DNA of 54,879 bases, taken from Aphanothece hegewaldii CCALA 016 (lineage in GTDB: Bacteria; Cyanobacteriota; Cyanobacteriia; Cyanobacteriales; Microcystaceae). Of this stretch, positions 1-8,462 are shown one piece after another. Each line of letters starts with the position of its first letter. Within the stretch, counting starts at the first letter, position 1. The position numbers and the translations under genes are program-made. The notes under the pieces were generated by a model that was given only the letters and a program-made list of their open reading frames with translations, was not told the DNA's origin and did not search any database. The stretch spans positions 1-54,879 of the forward strand of contig NZ_PXOH01000029.1 in NCBI RefSeq assembly GCF_003007785.1, in the 5' to 3' direction.

Positions 1-73
1 TAGATAATTTTCTAAATGTGCTTTTCTTCCCATTCCCACAGTCTATCAGATAAATGGGTTCTCTTTTACGGAT

Positions 74-2164
74 TTGGTATCAAAAGAAGTCACCACACTG
101 CTACAACAAGTCTGTGACAAAATTTTAGAACAAGAAGGGGGCGAGAGTAAGTCCGATCGCGCTAAACAAGCACAAGGTTTAAAATTATTAATCGAAGGAT
201 ATCTTCAAAATGGCGATCGCATTCACCCTAACAATAATGCGACGTATTCGATGGAACAATTTAACTTTTCTAACTTGACAGAAGCCGCAAGTTATGCTAG
301 ACGGGGAAGTAATAGTGCAGTTCTCAAACGGTTAGAATACCATTGCTCTCATCCCTTATTACAAGATGGTAACGTATTAGTCGATATGCCTGGGATTGAT
401 GCACCGGTGAAAAAAGATGCAGAATTAACCTATCGAAAAATCGAAGATGCAGAAACATCGGCTGTAGTTTGTGTCTTGAAACCTGCTTCAGCCGGAGATA
501 TGACGACAGAAGAAACCGAATTGATGGAGAAAATGCGGGCTAATCCAAGTATACGAGATCGGGTTTTTTATGTCTTTAATCGCATCGATCAAACTTGGTA
601 CAATGCTCAACTGCGTCAACGCTTAGATAATCTTATACAAACACAATTTAGAGACAGTAACCGTATTTATAAAACCAGTGGGTTACTCGGATTTTATGGT
701 AGTCAGATCAAACATCATACATCAGGACGCGATCGATATGGTTTAGATTCATTATTTGCCGAGAGTGTCAAAAGTTTAGGAGGAGAAGAAGAAACACCAC
801 AATTTGTCAGTGAATTTAATAATTATTGTGCCAATTCTAAGAAATTAACGCGAACTAATTTTCTAGTTACAGTGAATGGATATGACACACCCAACGAAAA
901 TTATACGCGAATTTTAAGTGAGTGGGGAACACCTCTAATTGATCAATTAATTACCGATAGTGGTATCGAAGATTTTCGCACTGCTATTACTCGTTATCTT
1001 ACCGAAGAAAAACGCCCACAACTTTTTTCTAATTTAGCAGATGATTTACAACCGCTTTGTATTACTCTCAAAAAATATTATCTAGACAAATATCGAGAAA
1101 TAGATAGTCAACCCCGTGAAATAGAAGCAATGAAGTTACAGGAGTTGATTAAACTAAGTCATGATTTACAAGAAGTTGGGCAAGAATTTAGTAAGCATAT
1201 TGCAGAGGAAATTAATAAAATAACCGTCAATGCTGATTCACTTTTTGAAGAAGACTTCCAAAAACTCAAAGCAAAAATGGTGAGTCGCTTAGATGAATTG
1301 TTACAAACTTTTTCTGTAAAAAATGCTTATAGTCGTGCGACTTTCACTCATCCTCGTAATTCTACCGCACCACTTTTAGCCGTTTTAGTCGAAGCATTAT
1401 ATTATCTCGCTAATGAGTTAGAAGATGTTTTAGTAGAAGAGTCAAAAGCATTAGTAAACCGCTTCTGTCAGAGATTATTAGATCGAGTGCGTCAGTCAGA
1501 TTATTATCGAAAATTATATCGTTTACTCGGTAATGATGGAGGCATAGAAACCCAACTTCAACAAATGGAAGAAAAGCTAAGTCATGCGCTTGTTTCTGAA
1601 GCTAAAACAGAATGCGATCGTTATGTTAGAGAAAGTCCGAGATTTTATGATGAGGGAACATTTTCTATCTATCAATTTCGTCAAACTTTACAACAAACAT
1701 CTCAAGGATATGACTATGAGAGTATGATACAAGCTGAACCCGCAATCCGTCAATTACTAAAGTTAGATTTTGAACCAAAAGTATCAACAACTATCCGTAA
1801 GAACTTCCGACAAACGATTAATCAAACCCTAAAAACTCAGTTATTACCGATGACGGAAAAACAATCTGATGATATTTTACAGCAATACGATAAAGCTAGA
1901 GCATATCTTGAGCAAAATTTAGAACAAGAAGCAGCCGAAAAGATAGCAAAAAATGTTCGTCAACAAGGTGATATTAAGCAAAAAATCGAGCAATTCAATC
2001 AAGCTGTATCAGGAATTAATGCTTGTTTACAAGTGATGAAATTGTATGAACACCAATTACCTTTAATTGTCACTTCAGATTTTAGCATTCTTCCTTCATC
2101 AGTTGAAGTTAAAGAGGAAAAATTAGATCAAGGTGATGATGATGAAATAGATTATCTTAATTAA
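74..2164 (+). CDS. Dynamin-like GTPase, 5' part missing or frameshifted
   Basis: This is a bacterial dynamin-like protein, a large GTPase family that acts on membranes. The G3 motif DMPG is at residues 104-107 and the G4 motif NRID at 169-172, counted from a TTG at 74. The P-loop (G1) is absent, so the true N-terminus lies upstream of the window. The frame is open back to base 8 and the stretch just before the TTG reads LPIPT, which looks like the G2 threonine region. An in-frame TAA at 5-7 blocks further extension, while frame 3 is open across bases 3-53. That fits a one-base frameshift near bases 10-25, or simply a different gene organisation upstream. The rest is helical, as expected for the stalk, with a hydrophobic patch near residues 435-455 that could be the membrane paddle. 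The family call is solid; the start is not. Confidence 0.8.
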   Translation: MVSKEVTTLLQQVCDKILEQEGGESKSDRAKQAQGLKLLIEGYLQNGDRIHPNNNATYSMEQFNFSNLTEAASYARRGSNSAVLKRLEYHCSHPLLQDGNVLVDMPGIDAPVKKDAELTYRKIEDAETSAVVCVLKPASAGDMTTEETELMEKMRANPSIRDRVFYVFNRIDQTWYNAQLRQRLDNLIQTQFRDSNRIYKTSGLLGFYGSQIKHHTSGRDRYGLDSLFAESVKSLGGEEETPQFVSEFNNYCANSKKLTRTNFLVTVNGYDTPNENYTRILSEWGTPLIDQLITDSGIEDFRTAITRYLTEEKRPQLFSNLADDLQPLCITLKKYYLDKYREIDSQPREIEAMKLQELIKLSHDLQEVGQEFSKHIAEEINKITVNADSLFEEDFQKLKAKMVSRLDELLQTFSVKNAYSRATFTHPRNSTAPLLAVLVEALYYLANELEDVLVEESKALVNRFCQRLLDRVRQSDYYRKLYRLLGNDGGIETQLQQMEEKLSHALVSEAKTECDRYVRESPRFYDEGTFSIYQFRQTLQQTSQGYDYESMIQAEPAIRQLLKLDFEPKVSTTIRKNFRQTINQTLKTQLLPMTEKQSDDILQQYDKARAYLEQNLEQEAAEKIAKNVRQQGDIKQKIEQFNQAVSGINACLQVMKLYEHQLPLIVTSDFSILPSSVEVKEEKLDQGDDDEIDYLN

Positions 2165-2175
2165 TTTTTTCCTAG

Positions 2176-2194
2176 GGGTTTGGTTGCCAAACCC
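2176..2194. repeat. Intergenic palindrome, GGGTTTGG family
   Basis: A perfect hairpin with arms GGGTTTGG and CCAAACCC and a 3-nt loop lies 12 nt after the dynamin-like gene. The same arms recur at 5010-5028 and 29931-29949, so it belongs to a dispersed repeat family. It may also act as a 3'-end structure, but no T-run follows it on the + strand. Confidence 0.7.
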
Positions 2195-2237
2195 TCCTCA
2201 AACAATACTTATGTAAATCAATTAGGTCTATTAAACA

Positions 2238-2639
2238 ATGGAAAATAATCAGTATCTATCAAATTTTTCTGATGATGATGTAGTGGAGTTTGAAGAAAAT
2301 AACATTCGCAAATTAGGGAATATAAAATTATTACTAAAACATTTTTTTGAAAAAAAGGAATGGGCAGAACAAAGATTGAGAGAACATTTAGAAAGAAATA
2401 GTATAAACATTAAAGAAAAATTTACAATCCAAAATTCTAATGCTCAAGAAATTGAATGTTATAATTATTGGTTTGCTCAAGGTGTCGAATGTAGTATTTT
2501 ACAATTGGGTAGTCAAAAATGGGTTAAGGGTAAAATCAAAATAAAGATAACTGTAGATTTTTATCCAGATGAAACGATAAAAAATTCTTCGCTTGAGTCA
2601 CCGTCAATATTAGATGATCTTCGTCAGACGATTAATTAA
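2238..2639 (+). CDS. KGK domain-containing protein (first copy)
   Basis: A small 133-residue protein whose C-terminal half holds the cyanobacterial KGK motif (WVKGKIKI near residues 95-102) preceded by GVECSIL. It ends in SILDDLRQTIN, almost the same tail as the protein at 2922-3215, so the two are paralogues. The KGK domain has no established function. The N-terminus is charged and has no signal peptide or membrane segment, so a cytosolic location is likely. The two copies are separated only by a duplicated palindromic block, which suggests local duplication. The start is an ATG at 2238. Confidence 0.75.
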   Translation: MENNQYLSNFSDDDVVEFEENNIRKLGNIKLLLKHFFEKKEWAEQRLREHLERNSINIKEKFTIQNSNAQEIECYNYWFAQGVECSILQLGSQKWVKGKIKIKITVDFYPDETIKNSSLESPSILDDLRQTIN

Positions 2640-2645
2640 ATGATG

Positions 2646-2903
2646 ATATTCTAACAGTGGTTTAAACCACTGTCTCAAAGCTTAAGTCGGTTAAAACCGA
2701 CTAACTAAACAAAAAACTAATCAGTCCGTTTTAACGGACTTTCTATATTAGACAGTACTGTAATAATATTCTAACAGTGGTTTAAACCACTGTCTCAAAG
2801 CTTAAGTCGGTTAAAACCGACTACTAACTAAACAGAAAACTAATTAGTCCGTTTTAACGGACTTTCTATATTAGACAGGGAATTAATTCCCTGGCGTACT
2901 GTA
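2646..2903. repeat. Tandemly duplicated block of palindromes
   Basis: A roughly 120-bp unit is present twice in a row (2646-2765 and 2766-2900). Each unit holds three hairpins: arms ACAGTGGTTT/AAACCACTGT (2654-2673 and 2774-2793), AGTCGGTT/AACCGACT (2685-2702 and 2805-2822) and AGTCCGTT/AACGGACT (2723-2740 and 2846-2863). The second unit has an extra perfect 18-bp palindrome, arms CAGGGAATT/AATTCCCTG (2876-2893). It fills the gap between the two KGK genes and has no coding potential. Confidence 0.9.
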
Positions 2904-2921
2904 ACAATAGGAAAATCAATT

Positions 2922-3215
2922 ATGTCTGAAAAGAAAATTTTGCTTAACCGTGATGATGTGGTTTCAATTAATAACTATGAAGATAAAATAATTCTTTCTC
3001 ATGTGACTTTTCAAGTTAAAGAATTTGTCGAAGATTTAATGAAACAAATAGACAAAAGTGAGGAAAGACGAGAAAAATGGGGACAAAAAGGCGTAGAATG
3101 CGAAATACTTAGCCCGAATACAGGATGGAAGAAAGGGAAAATCAGAATAACCTTAGAATTTATTCCCGAAGAACCAGAATCTATTTTAGATGATATTCGT
3201 CAAACGATTAGCTAA
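2922..3215 (+). CDS. KGK domain-containing protein (second copy)
   Basis: A 97-residue paralogue of the gene at 2238. It keeps GVECEIL, the WKKGKIRI KGK motif and the C-terminal ILDDIRQTIS. It is shorter at the N-terminus. The spacing to the following HNH gene is only 5 nt, so the two may be cotranscribed. The domain family is recognised from its motif; the function is unknown. Confidence 0.75.
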   Translation: MSEKKILLNRDDVVSINNYEDKIILSHVTFQVKEFVEDLMKQIDKSEERREKWGQKGVECEILSPNTGWKKGKIRITLEFIPEEPESILDDIRQTIS

Positions 3216-3220
3216 ACTAT

Positions 3221-3466
3221 ATGCAGAAAACACCGCGTATTCCTATACCCTATTCAGTGAGAGAATATGTTTATCAACGAGATAACTATCAATGTAAAAG
3301 CTGTGGCAAAACTCAAAAAGAGGTCATTATGAATATAGATCATATTATTCCTCTTGCTCTTGGGGGAAGTAACGATATTAGTAATCTACAAACATTATGT
3401 GTAAATTGTAATTCCAAGAAAAAACACTATCTCGATCCACGCTTTAAGCGTTACTTTTCAGATTAA
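3221..3466 (+). CDS. HNH endonuclease family protein
   Basis: An 81-residue HNH nuclease. It has the usual zinc-finger pairs (CKSC near residues 26-29 and CVNC near 61-64) and the HNH core IDHIIPLALGG, followed by the N-x-x-N-L segment NDISNLQ. Such small HNH proteins cut DNA and occur both as free-standing genes and as mobile-element parts. It starts 5 nt after the second KGK gene, which suggests an operon with it. No intron or restriction partner is visible nearby, so the substrate is unknown. Confidence 0.85.
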   Translation: MQKTPRIPIPYSVREYVYQRDNYQCKSCGKTQKEVIMNIDHIIPLALGGSNDISNLQTLCVNCNSKKKHYLDPRFKRYFSD

Positions 3467-3660
3467 TCCAAAATAGCTTATAGTTTTACAAATGAACATA
3501 ATTAGTAATTATGCTCAATAATAGATATTAAACTCATTTAGCGTATCTTAATTAAGAAATATCTTAAAAATCCTGACAATTTAGATTTTAGGGATTAAAC
3601 TAGAAAAAGCAAAAGAGTATTAAATTATACTGTATCCATTCATAATAGACAGGACGAATA

Positions 3661-4410
3661 ATGGTAGCTCCCTTAGATATTAATCCAGAAACCCGATCGG
3701 AAGCACAAGTAAGAGAAATTCAAGATGTAGCGATCGGTTTAGCCGCAAAAAACCTCAATCCGACGATTCTTAGTGTAGAATTCCTCAAATTTAGCGGAAT
3801 TATTCCGAATGATTGGGAATTAAGCGCACAACCTGTCATGAACCCCAATTTTGCTCAAATTAACTTTCAAAATGGGGTAAGTATTGTCGCGCAACCTAGA
3901 ACTATCACCTTTACGGCGATTTTAAATCATCCTAATCTAAAAGATCTCAAATTACCTGAACTGGTGAGCAATTTTATTGACAAATTGCCCCATGCAGAAT
4001 ATCAAGGAGTCGGGATCACCACAAGAAGTATCGTACCTTTTCCCAGTAGCCCTGATGCTGCTAGACAGTATATCACTAGAACTTTGCTTGCTCCTGGACT
4101 TTGGCAGGATTTTGGACTTTCCCCTGTACAAGCGGGTGTAAACTATTTGTATCAACTAGATCGCTGTCAGTTGAATATTAATATTAATGAAGCTAAGGTA
4201 CAATTACCCGATCGACGTGCTATTCCTGCGGTTCTGTTTGCAGGCAGCTTTAACTATAGCATTGAAACCGAAAACGAAGCAGAAAGACTCTTACAACTTA
4301 AATCAGCCCTCAATCAATGGGATAATGATCTAGATACTTTCAGAGAACTTGTACATAAACGCTTTTTAGGACAACAAATGAGTGTTTTTCCTTCTCTGAT
4401 GCCCCATTAA
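3661..4410 (+). CDS. Conserved hypothetical protein (cyanobacterial type)
   Basis: A 249-residue protein with no motif I can tie to a function. It has no signal peptide or membrane segment. The sequence alternates beta-like stretches (for example NGVSIVAQPRTITFTAIL) with a C-terminal charged helical part. It lies 17 nt before the glutathione S-transferase gene and may share a transcript with it. The 190-bp gap upstream is AT-rich and holds the likely promoter. Confidence 0.7.
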   Translation: MVAPLDINPETRSEAQVREIQDVAIGLAAKNLNPTILSVEFLKFSGIIPNDWELSAQPVMNPNFAQINFQNGVSIVAQPRTITFTAILNHPNLKDLKLPELVSNFIDKLPHAEYQGVGITTRSIVPFPSSPDAARQYITRTLLAPGLWQDFGLSPVQAGVNYLYQLDRCQLNININEAKVQLPDRRAIPAVLFAGSFNYSIETENEAERLLQLKSALNQWDNDLDTFRELVHKRFLGQQMSVFPSLMPH

Positions 4411-4427
4411 AGGAATTTTTATCACAA

Positions 4428-4988
4428 ATGATCAAATTTTACGGAGGAACTCGCACAAGGGCAACGATCGTTCGATGGTATCTCGAAGAATTAGGATTGC
4501 CCTACGAGTATATATCTCTTGATTTGCAAGCAGAAGAGCATAGAAAACCTGAATTTTTAGCCATTAATCCGATGGGAAAAGTTCCCGCTTTAGAGGATGG
4601 TGACTATAAAATTTGGGAATCTGGCGCGATTTTGTTGTATTTAGCCGAAAAATATAGTAAAATACCAAGTAATGCCGAAATTAGTTCTACTTTGGCACAA
4701 TGGGTCATATTTGCTAATGCAACTTTAGCATTAAGTATTTTTTTAGAAGATCGCCGCGAAAGAGAACTGCCAAAACTCTTACCCGCTCTCGATAAAATCC
4801 TACAACAAAAATCATTTTTATGTGAGGATAGGCTCACCGTAGCCGATATTGCTGTTGGCTCCTATTTGCACTATGGGCGACAAATGGCGACACTGGATCT
4901 AAGTGCTTATCCTGCGATCGTGTCATATCTTGAGCAGTTGAGTAAGAGCGAGGCTTTTCAAAAAGCTTTTAATAGTGATCCAGTTTGA
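4428..4988 (+). CDS. Glutathione S-transferase family protein
   Basis: A 186-residue GST-fold protein. The N-terminal thioredoxin-like half has the cis-proline segment (MGKVPALEDGD) and the following ESGAILLYLAEKY helix that binds the glutathione gamma-glutamyl group. The C-terminal helical half contains the conserved LTVADIAVG segment with its capping aspartate. It is slightly shorter than the usual 200-220 residues. The substrate cannot be predicted. It is probably cotranscribed with the upstream gene. Confidence 0.9.
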   Translation: MIKFYGGTRTRATIVRWYLEELGLPYEYISLDLQAEEHRKPEFLAINPMGKVPALEDGDYKIWESGAILLYLAEKYSKIPSNAEISSTLAQWVIFANATLALSIFLEDRRERELPKLLPALDKILQQKSFLCEDRLTVADIAVGSYLHYGRQMATLDLSAYPAIVSYLEQLSKSEAFQKAFNSDPV

Positions 4989-5009
4989 AAACTGGGTATT
5001 ATAGTTAGT

Positions 5010-5028
5010 GGGTTTGAAAACCAAACCC
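5010..5028. repeat. Intergenic palindrome, GGGTTTGG family
   Basis: Hairpin with arms GGGTTTG/CAAACCC and a 5-nt loop, between the convergent GST and nusB genes. It shares the arms and the downstream CCTAC with the copy at 29931-29949. In this position it could serve as a shared 3' end. Confidence 0.7.
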
Positions 5029-5048
5029 CTACAGAAAAACATCAAAAA

Positions 5049-5681
5049 TCAACTATTTACGGTTAATTTATCGGTAACTCGTCTAAGGACACCATTAACA
5101 AATCGATAACCTTCTTCATCAGAATAACGTTTAGCGAGTTCTACAGCTTCGTTAATAGCGACTTTATGAGGGATATCTAAAAACATCATTTCTGAAACGG
5201 CAATTCTCAGAATATCTCGATCGATTTTAGCAAGTCGGTTTAATTGCCAATCGACTAAAGCTGATTCGATGATTTGTTCAATTTCTTTTTGTCGGCGATA
5301 AACCGTTCCGATGAGTTCTAGGGCATATCCTCTAACTTCATATTGACTCGAAAGTTGTAAGCGTTCTGGAAAATCAATCACAATAGCCAGACGATTAATC
5401 GCACTTTGAGTCAATTCTAACGCTTCTCTAACCATTGTTTGAGCGCTTTTTAGGTTAGTAGCGCGAGTATCACTACTAATTAATCGTTCATCGGCGTTGT
5501 GGACTTCACCAGAAGCGGTTTCTAGTGTTTCTCGAATTTCTGTGGTTAGAGTGCGAACTGCTGCTAAGACTAATTCATTTAGGTCAGTTTGTTCTAGTTT
5601 TTCAGGTTGGCTTTTTATTTGACTCAAGCCTAAAAGAGCTAATTCACGTGAAATCCGTCGAGGCTGTTGACGAGGAGGCAT
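5049..5681 (-). CDS. nusB: Transcription antitermination factor NusB
   Basis: NusB binds boxA RNA with NusE (S10) to keep RNA polymerase antiterminated on rRNA operons. The C-terminal half carries the family signature: LNRLAKIDRDILRIAVSEM, then IPHKVAINEAVELAKRYS and the terminal FVNGVLRRV. At 210 residues it is longer than the ~140-residue E. coli protein because of an N-terminal and central extension, as is usual in cyanobacteria. It starts at an ATG at 5681 and is transcribed away from the atp genes. Confidence 0.93.
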   Translation of the reverse strand: MPPRQQPRRISRELALLGLSQIKSQPEKLEQTDLNELVLAAVRTLTTEIRETLETASGEVHNADERLISSDTRATNLKSAQTMVREALELTQSAINRLAIVIDFPERLQLSSQYEVRGYALELIGTVYRRQKEIEQIIESALVDWQLNRLAKIDRDILRIAVSEMMFLDIPHKVAINEAVELAKRYSDEEGYRFVNGVLRRVTDKLTVNS

Positions 5682-6032
5682 AATTAATAATAAATCAGGA
5701 TTAAAATTATAGAGCTTTATTTAGCCTAATATTCAGGCTTTTTCATTGTGAGAGCGTTTTAGCATCATTTGTCATGATAACAGGAGCAAGGAAGTTAAAC
5801 GATCGCGGTTGTCTCAACACATCACCAAAGATCAATCTTAGCCCTGAATCTATTGTAACGATTGAGAACGGGTTAAGTCGGGATAAGCAAGAGAGCGTCT
5901 TTAGCTTTTCTAAATTTTCTTTACTACCGCGATCCAAATCGATGATAAGCTGTTAGGTGGCAATTTTTACAATAACTTAAGATTTTCCCATATCAGGAAA
6001 ATAGTACGCAAATCCCCTAAAAAGACACAAGC
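5682..6032. other. Divergent intergenic region, nusB / ATP synthase beta
   Basis: 351 bp without a convincing gene. Short ORFs on both strands (about 5743-5956) have no family resemblance and I treat them as chance. A small hairpin AGCCT/AGGCT with a T-run is at 5723-5744, in the nusB leader. Promoters for both genes must lie here but no clean -35/-10 pair stands out. Confidence 0.5.
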
Positions 6033-7484
6033 ATGGTAGCTACAACAGAAACAAACGTCGGTAAAATTATTCAAGTCATCGGCCCTGTGGTTGATGCGGA
6101 ATTCCCTAGCGGAAGTTTGCCCCGGATCTATAATGCACTAAAAGTTCGGGGAACCAATGCCGCCGGACAAGAAGTAACAAACACCTGCGAAGTTCAACAA
6201 CTTCTAGGTGATAACCAAGTCCGCGCCGTCGCTATGAGTAGTACAGATGGATTAGTTCGTGGCATGGATGTTGTGGACACAGGCGCACCCATAAGCGTTC
6301 CCGTTGGCAAAGCTACATTAGGACGTATTTTCAACGTACTAGGTGAGCCTGTAGACGAAAAAGGCCCCGCTAATACTTCTGAAACCTCTCCCATTCACCG
6401 GGCGGCTCCCAAGCTGGTTGACTTAGAAACCAAGCCCAAAGTATTTGAAACTGGAATTAAAGTTATTGACTTATTAACTCCCTATCGTCAGGGTGGAAAA
6501 ATTGGTCTGTTTGGCGGTGCAGGTGTTGGTAAAACCGTTATTATGATGGAATTAATCAACAACATCGCTATTAATCATGGTGGTGTATCTGTATTCGGTG
6601 GTGTGGGCGAACGCACCCGCGAAGGAAACGACCTTTATAATGAAATGATCGAATCGGGTGTAATTAACGCCGAAAACCCAGAAGAATCTAAAATTGCTCT
6701 GGTTTATGGTCAAATGAATGAACCCCCAGGAGCCAGAATGCGGGTTGGTTTATCAGCTTTGACGATGGCGGAATACTTCCGTGATGTCAACAAACAAGAC
6801 GTACTTTTATTTATTGATAATATTTTCCGTTTCGTTCAAGCGGGTTCTGAAGTATCCGCACTACTCGGACGGATGCCCTCTGCGGTAGGATATCAGCCCA
6901 CACTCGGAACTGATGTAGGGGATTTACAAGAACGCATTACCTCAACCAAAGAAGGCTCTATAACCTCGGTTCAAGCGGTTTATGTACCTGCGGATGACTT
7001 AACTGACCCCGCTCCCGCAACCACCTTCGCTCACCTCGACGGAACAACTGTATTGTCTCGTGGTTTGGCTTCTAAAGGGATTTATCCAGCAGTAGATCCA
7101 TTAGATTCGACTAGCACCATGTTACAACCAAGTATCGTCGGTGATGACCACTACGGTACGGCTCGTGCAGTTCAGTCTACTCTACAACGTTACAAAGAAC
7201 TTCAAGACATCATCGCCATTCTCGGTTTAGATGAATTATCAGAAGAAGACCGTCGTACTGTCGATCGCGCTCGTAAAATCGAACGTTTTCTATCTCAGCC
7301 CTTCTTCGTGGCAGAAGTCTTTACAGGTTCTCCAGGTAAATACGTCACCCTAGACGACACCATTCGCGGTTTTAATATGATCTTGGGTGGTGAACTCGAT
7401 GATTTACCTGAACAAGCTTTCTACATGGTTGGTAATATCGACGAAGTAAAAGCCAAAGCTGAAAAACTCAAAGCTAAAGCCTAG
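6033..7484 (+). CDS. atpD: F1F0 ATP synthase subunit beta
   Basis: The catalytic beta subunit of the thylakoid/plasma-membrane ATP synthase (called atpB in cyanobacterial and plastid naming). At 483 residues it has the normal length. The Walker A motif GGAGVGKT is at residues 161-168, the catalytic GERTREG segment follows, the Walker B strand reads LLFIDN, and the DELSEED lever motif is present. The epsilon gene follows after about 80 nt. The split atpB-atpE pair, away from the main atp operon, is typical of cyanobacteria. Confidence 0.98.
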   Translation: MVATTETNVGKIIQVIGPVVDAEFPSGSLPRIYNALKVRGTNAAGQEVTNTCEVQQLLGDNQVRAVAMSSTDGLVRGMDVVDTGAPISVPVGKATLGRIFNVLGEPVDEKGPANTSETSPIHRAAPKLVDLETKPKVFETGIKVIDLLTPYRQGGKIGLFGGAGVGKTVIMMELINNIAINHGGVSVFGGVGERTREGNDLYNEMIESGVINAENPEESKIALVYGQMNEPPGARMRVGLSALTMAEYFRDVNKQDVLLFIDNIFRFVQAGSEVSALLGRMPSAVGYQPTLGTDVGDLQERITSTKEGSITSVQAVYVPADDLTDPAPATTFAHLDGTTVLSRGLASKGIYPAVDPLDSTSTMLQPSIVGDDHYGTARAVQSTLQRYKELQDIIAILGLDELSEEDRRTVDRARKIERFLSQPFFVAEVFTGSPGKYVTLDDTIRGFNMILGGELDDLPEQAFYMVGNIDEVKAKAEKLKAKA

Positions 7485-7503
7485 ATAGGTAATTATTACT
7501 GAT

Positions 7504-7533
7504 GTACAGACGTGATCTATCGCGTCTGGTACA
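7504..7533. repeat. Palindromic repeat, GACGTGnTAT family, upstream of epsilon
   Basis: Imperfect palindrome with arms GTACAGACGTGAT and ATCGCGTCTGGTAC. A close relative, GTACAGACG...CGTCTCTAC, sits at 19197-19224 just before the Ftr1 gene. Both lie shortly upstream of a start codon and artificially extend that reading frame. They are members of a dispersed cyanobacterial intergenic repeat type. Confidence 0.7.
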
Positions 7534-7565
7534 AATTTTTTTATTCATCAAATCAATTCAAAGCA

Positions 7566-7976
7566 ATGACGCTAACAGTACGAGTAATTACGCCAGATAA
7601 AATCGTCTGGGATGCCGAAGCAGAAGAAATTATTCTGCCTAGCAGCACCGGACAACTCGGTATTTTAACGGGTCATGCTCCTTTGTTAACTGCTCTCAAT
7701 ATCGGTGTTCTCCGAGTTCGCCCAGGCAAAGACTGGCAGTCGATCGCCATAATGGGTGGTTTTGCTGAAGTCGAAAATAACGAGGTAAAAGTCCTCGTTA
7801 ATGGTGCCGAAATGGGGAACAAAATTAACAAAGAAACAGCCCAACAAATATACAACCAAGCACAAACCGAACTTGACGAAGCCAATAAAGCTGGCGATCG
7901 CCGTAAAGTCCTCCAAGCTCAACAAGCCTGGAGAAAAGCTAGAGCGCGTTATCAAGCAGCCGGCGGTCTAGTCTAA
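7566..7976 (+). CDS. atpC: F1F0 ATP synthase subunit epsilon
   Basis: Epsilon is the central-stalk subunit that couples and inhibits F1 (atpE in plastid naming). The start chosen is ATG 7566 (MTLTVRVITPDKIVWD), giving 136 residues, the family's usual size. The frame is open back to 7512, but that extension is translated repeat sequence and should be left out. The N-terminal beta sandwich includes GQLGILTGHAPLLTAL; the C-terminal helical hairpin is rich in A, Q and K. A strong terminator follows at 8011. Confidence 0.96.
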   Translation: MTLTVRVITPDKIVWDAEAEEIILPSSTGQLGILTGHAPLLTALNIGVLRVRPGKDWQSIAIMGGFAEVENNEVKVLVNGAEMGNKINKETAQQIYNQAQTELDEANKAGDRRKVLQAQQAWRKARARYQAAGGLV

Positions 7977-8010
7977 AAGTCATCCCCAGTCACAATAGAC
8001 ACGAAACTTA

Positions 8011-8036
8011 GGGCAGAGATTGATCTGCCCTTTGGC
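8011..8036. terminator. Rho-independent terminator after the ATP synthase pair
   Basis: Perfect 7-bp stem GGGCAGA/TCTGCCC, 6-nt loop, then CTTTGG with a short T-run. It lies between the convergent atpC and PSRP-3 genes and could serve the + strand operon best. Confidence 0.75.
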
Positions 8037-8054
8037 TGTTATAAGCTTGCGTCT

Positions 8055-8378
8055 TTAGTTACTGCCGCTAAAATTGACTTCTGGGAATTTGGATTGAGCT
8101 TCAGCCATCGGGATACTCTTACTTTGATTACGGAGATCCTGCCAAAAGTTAATCACTTCTGTCGCTTGATTTAAAACCTCAATGCGATCATTTTCATTGA
8201 TCCAGTGCTTGGCTTCCAATTCATCTTTTAGCTGTTGCCACGCATCATTACGAGGCCAGAAAAAGTAAGCCGTTAGCGGGCTAGTTCCCTTGCCCACAAC
8301 TTGATCGACAGCGATCGCTACATTTTCATCTAACCAAAGTACCTTTAAAATAAACTTAGACTCCAATTCCCCCTCCAA
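8055..8378 (-). CDS. Ribosomal protein PSRP-3 / Ycf65
   Basis: This is the cyanobacterial homologue of plastid-specific 30S ribosomal protein 3. The family signature is nearly complete: KVLWLDENVAIAVDQVVGKG, then PLTAYFFWPRNDAW and ATEVINFWQ. It is a small-subunit ribosomal protein of cyanobacteria and plastids. The start appears to be a TTG at 8378 because a stop codon (TGA) lies directly upstream in frame and no ATG is available; an ATG four bases upstream is in another frame. A second TTG lies at 8366. The C-terminal FSGSN is also family-typical. Confidence 0.92.
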   Translation of the reverse strand: MEGELESKFILKVLWLDENVAIAVDQVVGKGTSPLTAYFFWPRNDAWQQLKDELEAKHWINENDRIEVLNQATEVINFWQDLRNQSKSIPMAEAQSKFPEVNFSGSN

Positions 8379-8462
8379 TCATACTCATCAATCAATAGTA
8401 AAAACTGTACAACACACCATTCTACCGCTTATTAGTCGAACCCACTAAACTGTATATTAACT

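Noticed and set aside
2646..2903. CRISPR array
   Set aside because: Only two copies of a ~120-bp unit made of palindromes, with no short repeat-spacer pattern and no cas genes.
5723..5744. Terminator AGCCT/AGGCT plus T-run on the + strand
   Set aside because: No rightward gene ends there; it lies in the nusB leader, so it is most likely incidental.
5743..5956. Two overlapping small ORFs on opposite strands
   Set aside because: No family match, odd composition, and they cover the promoter region of the ATP synthase beta gene.
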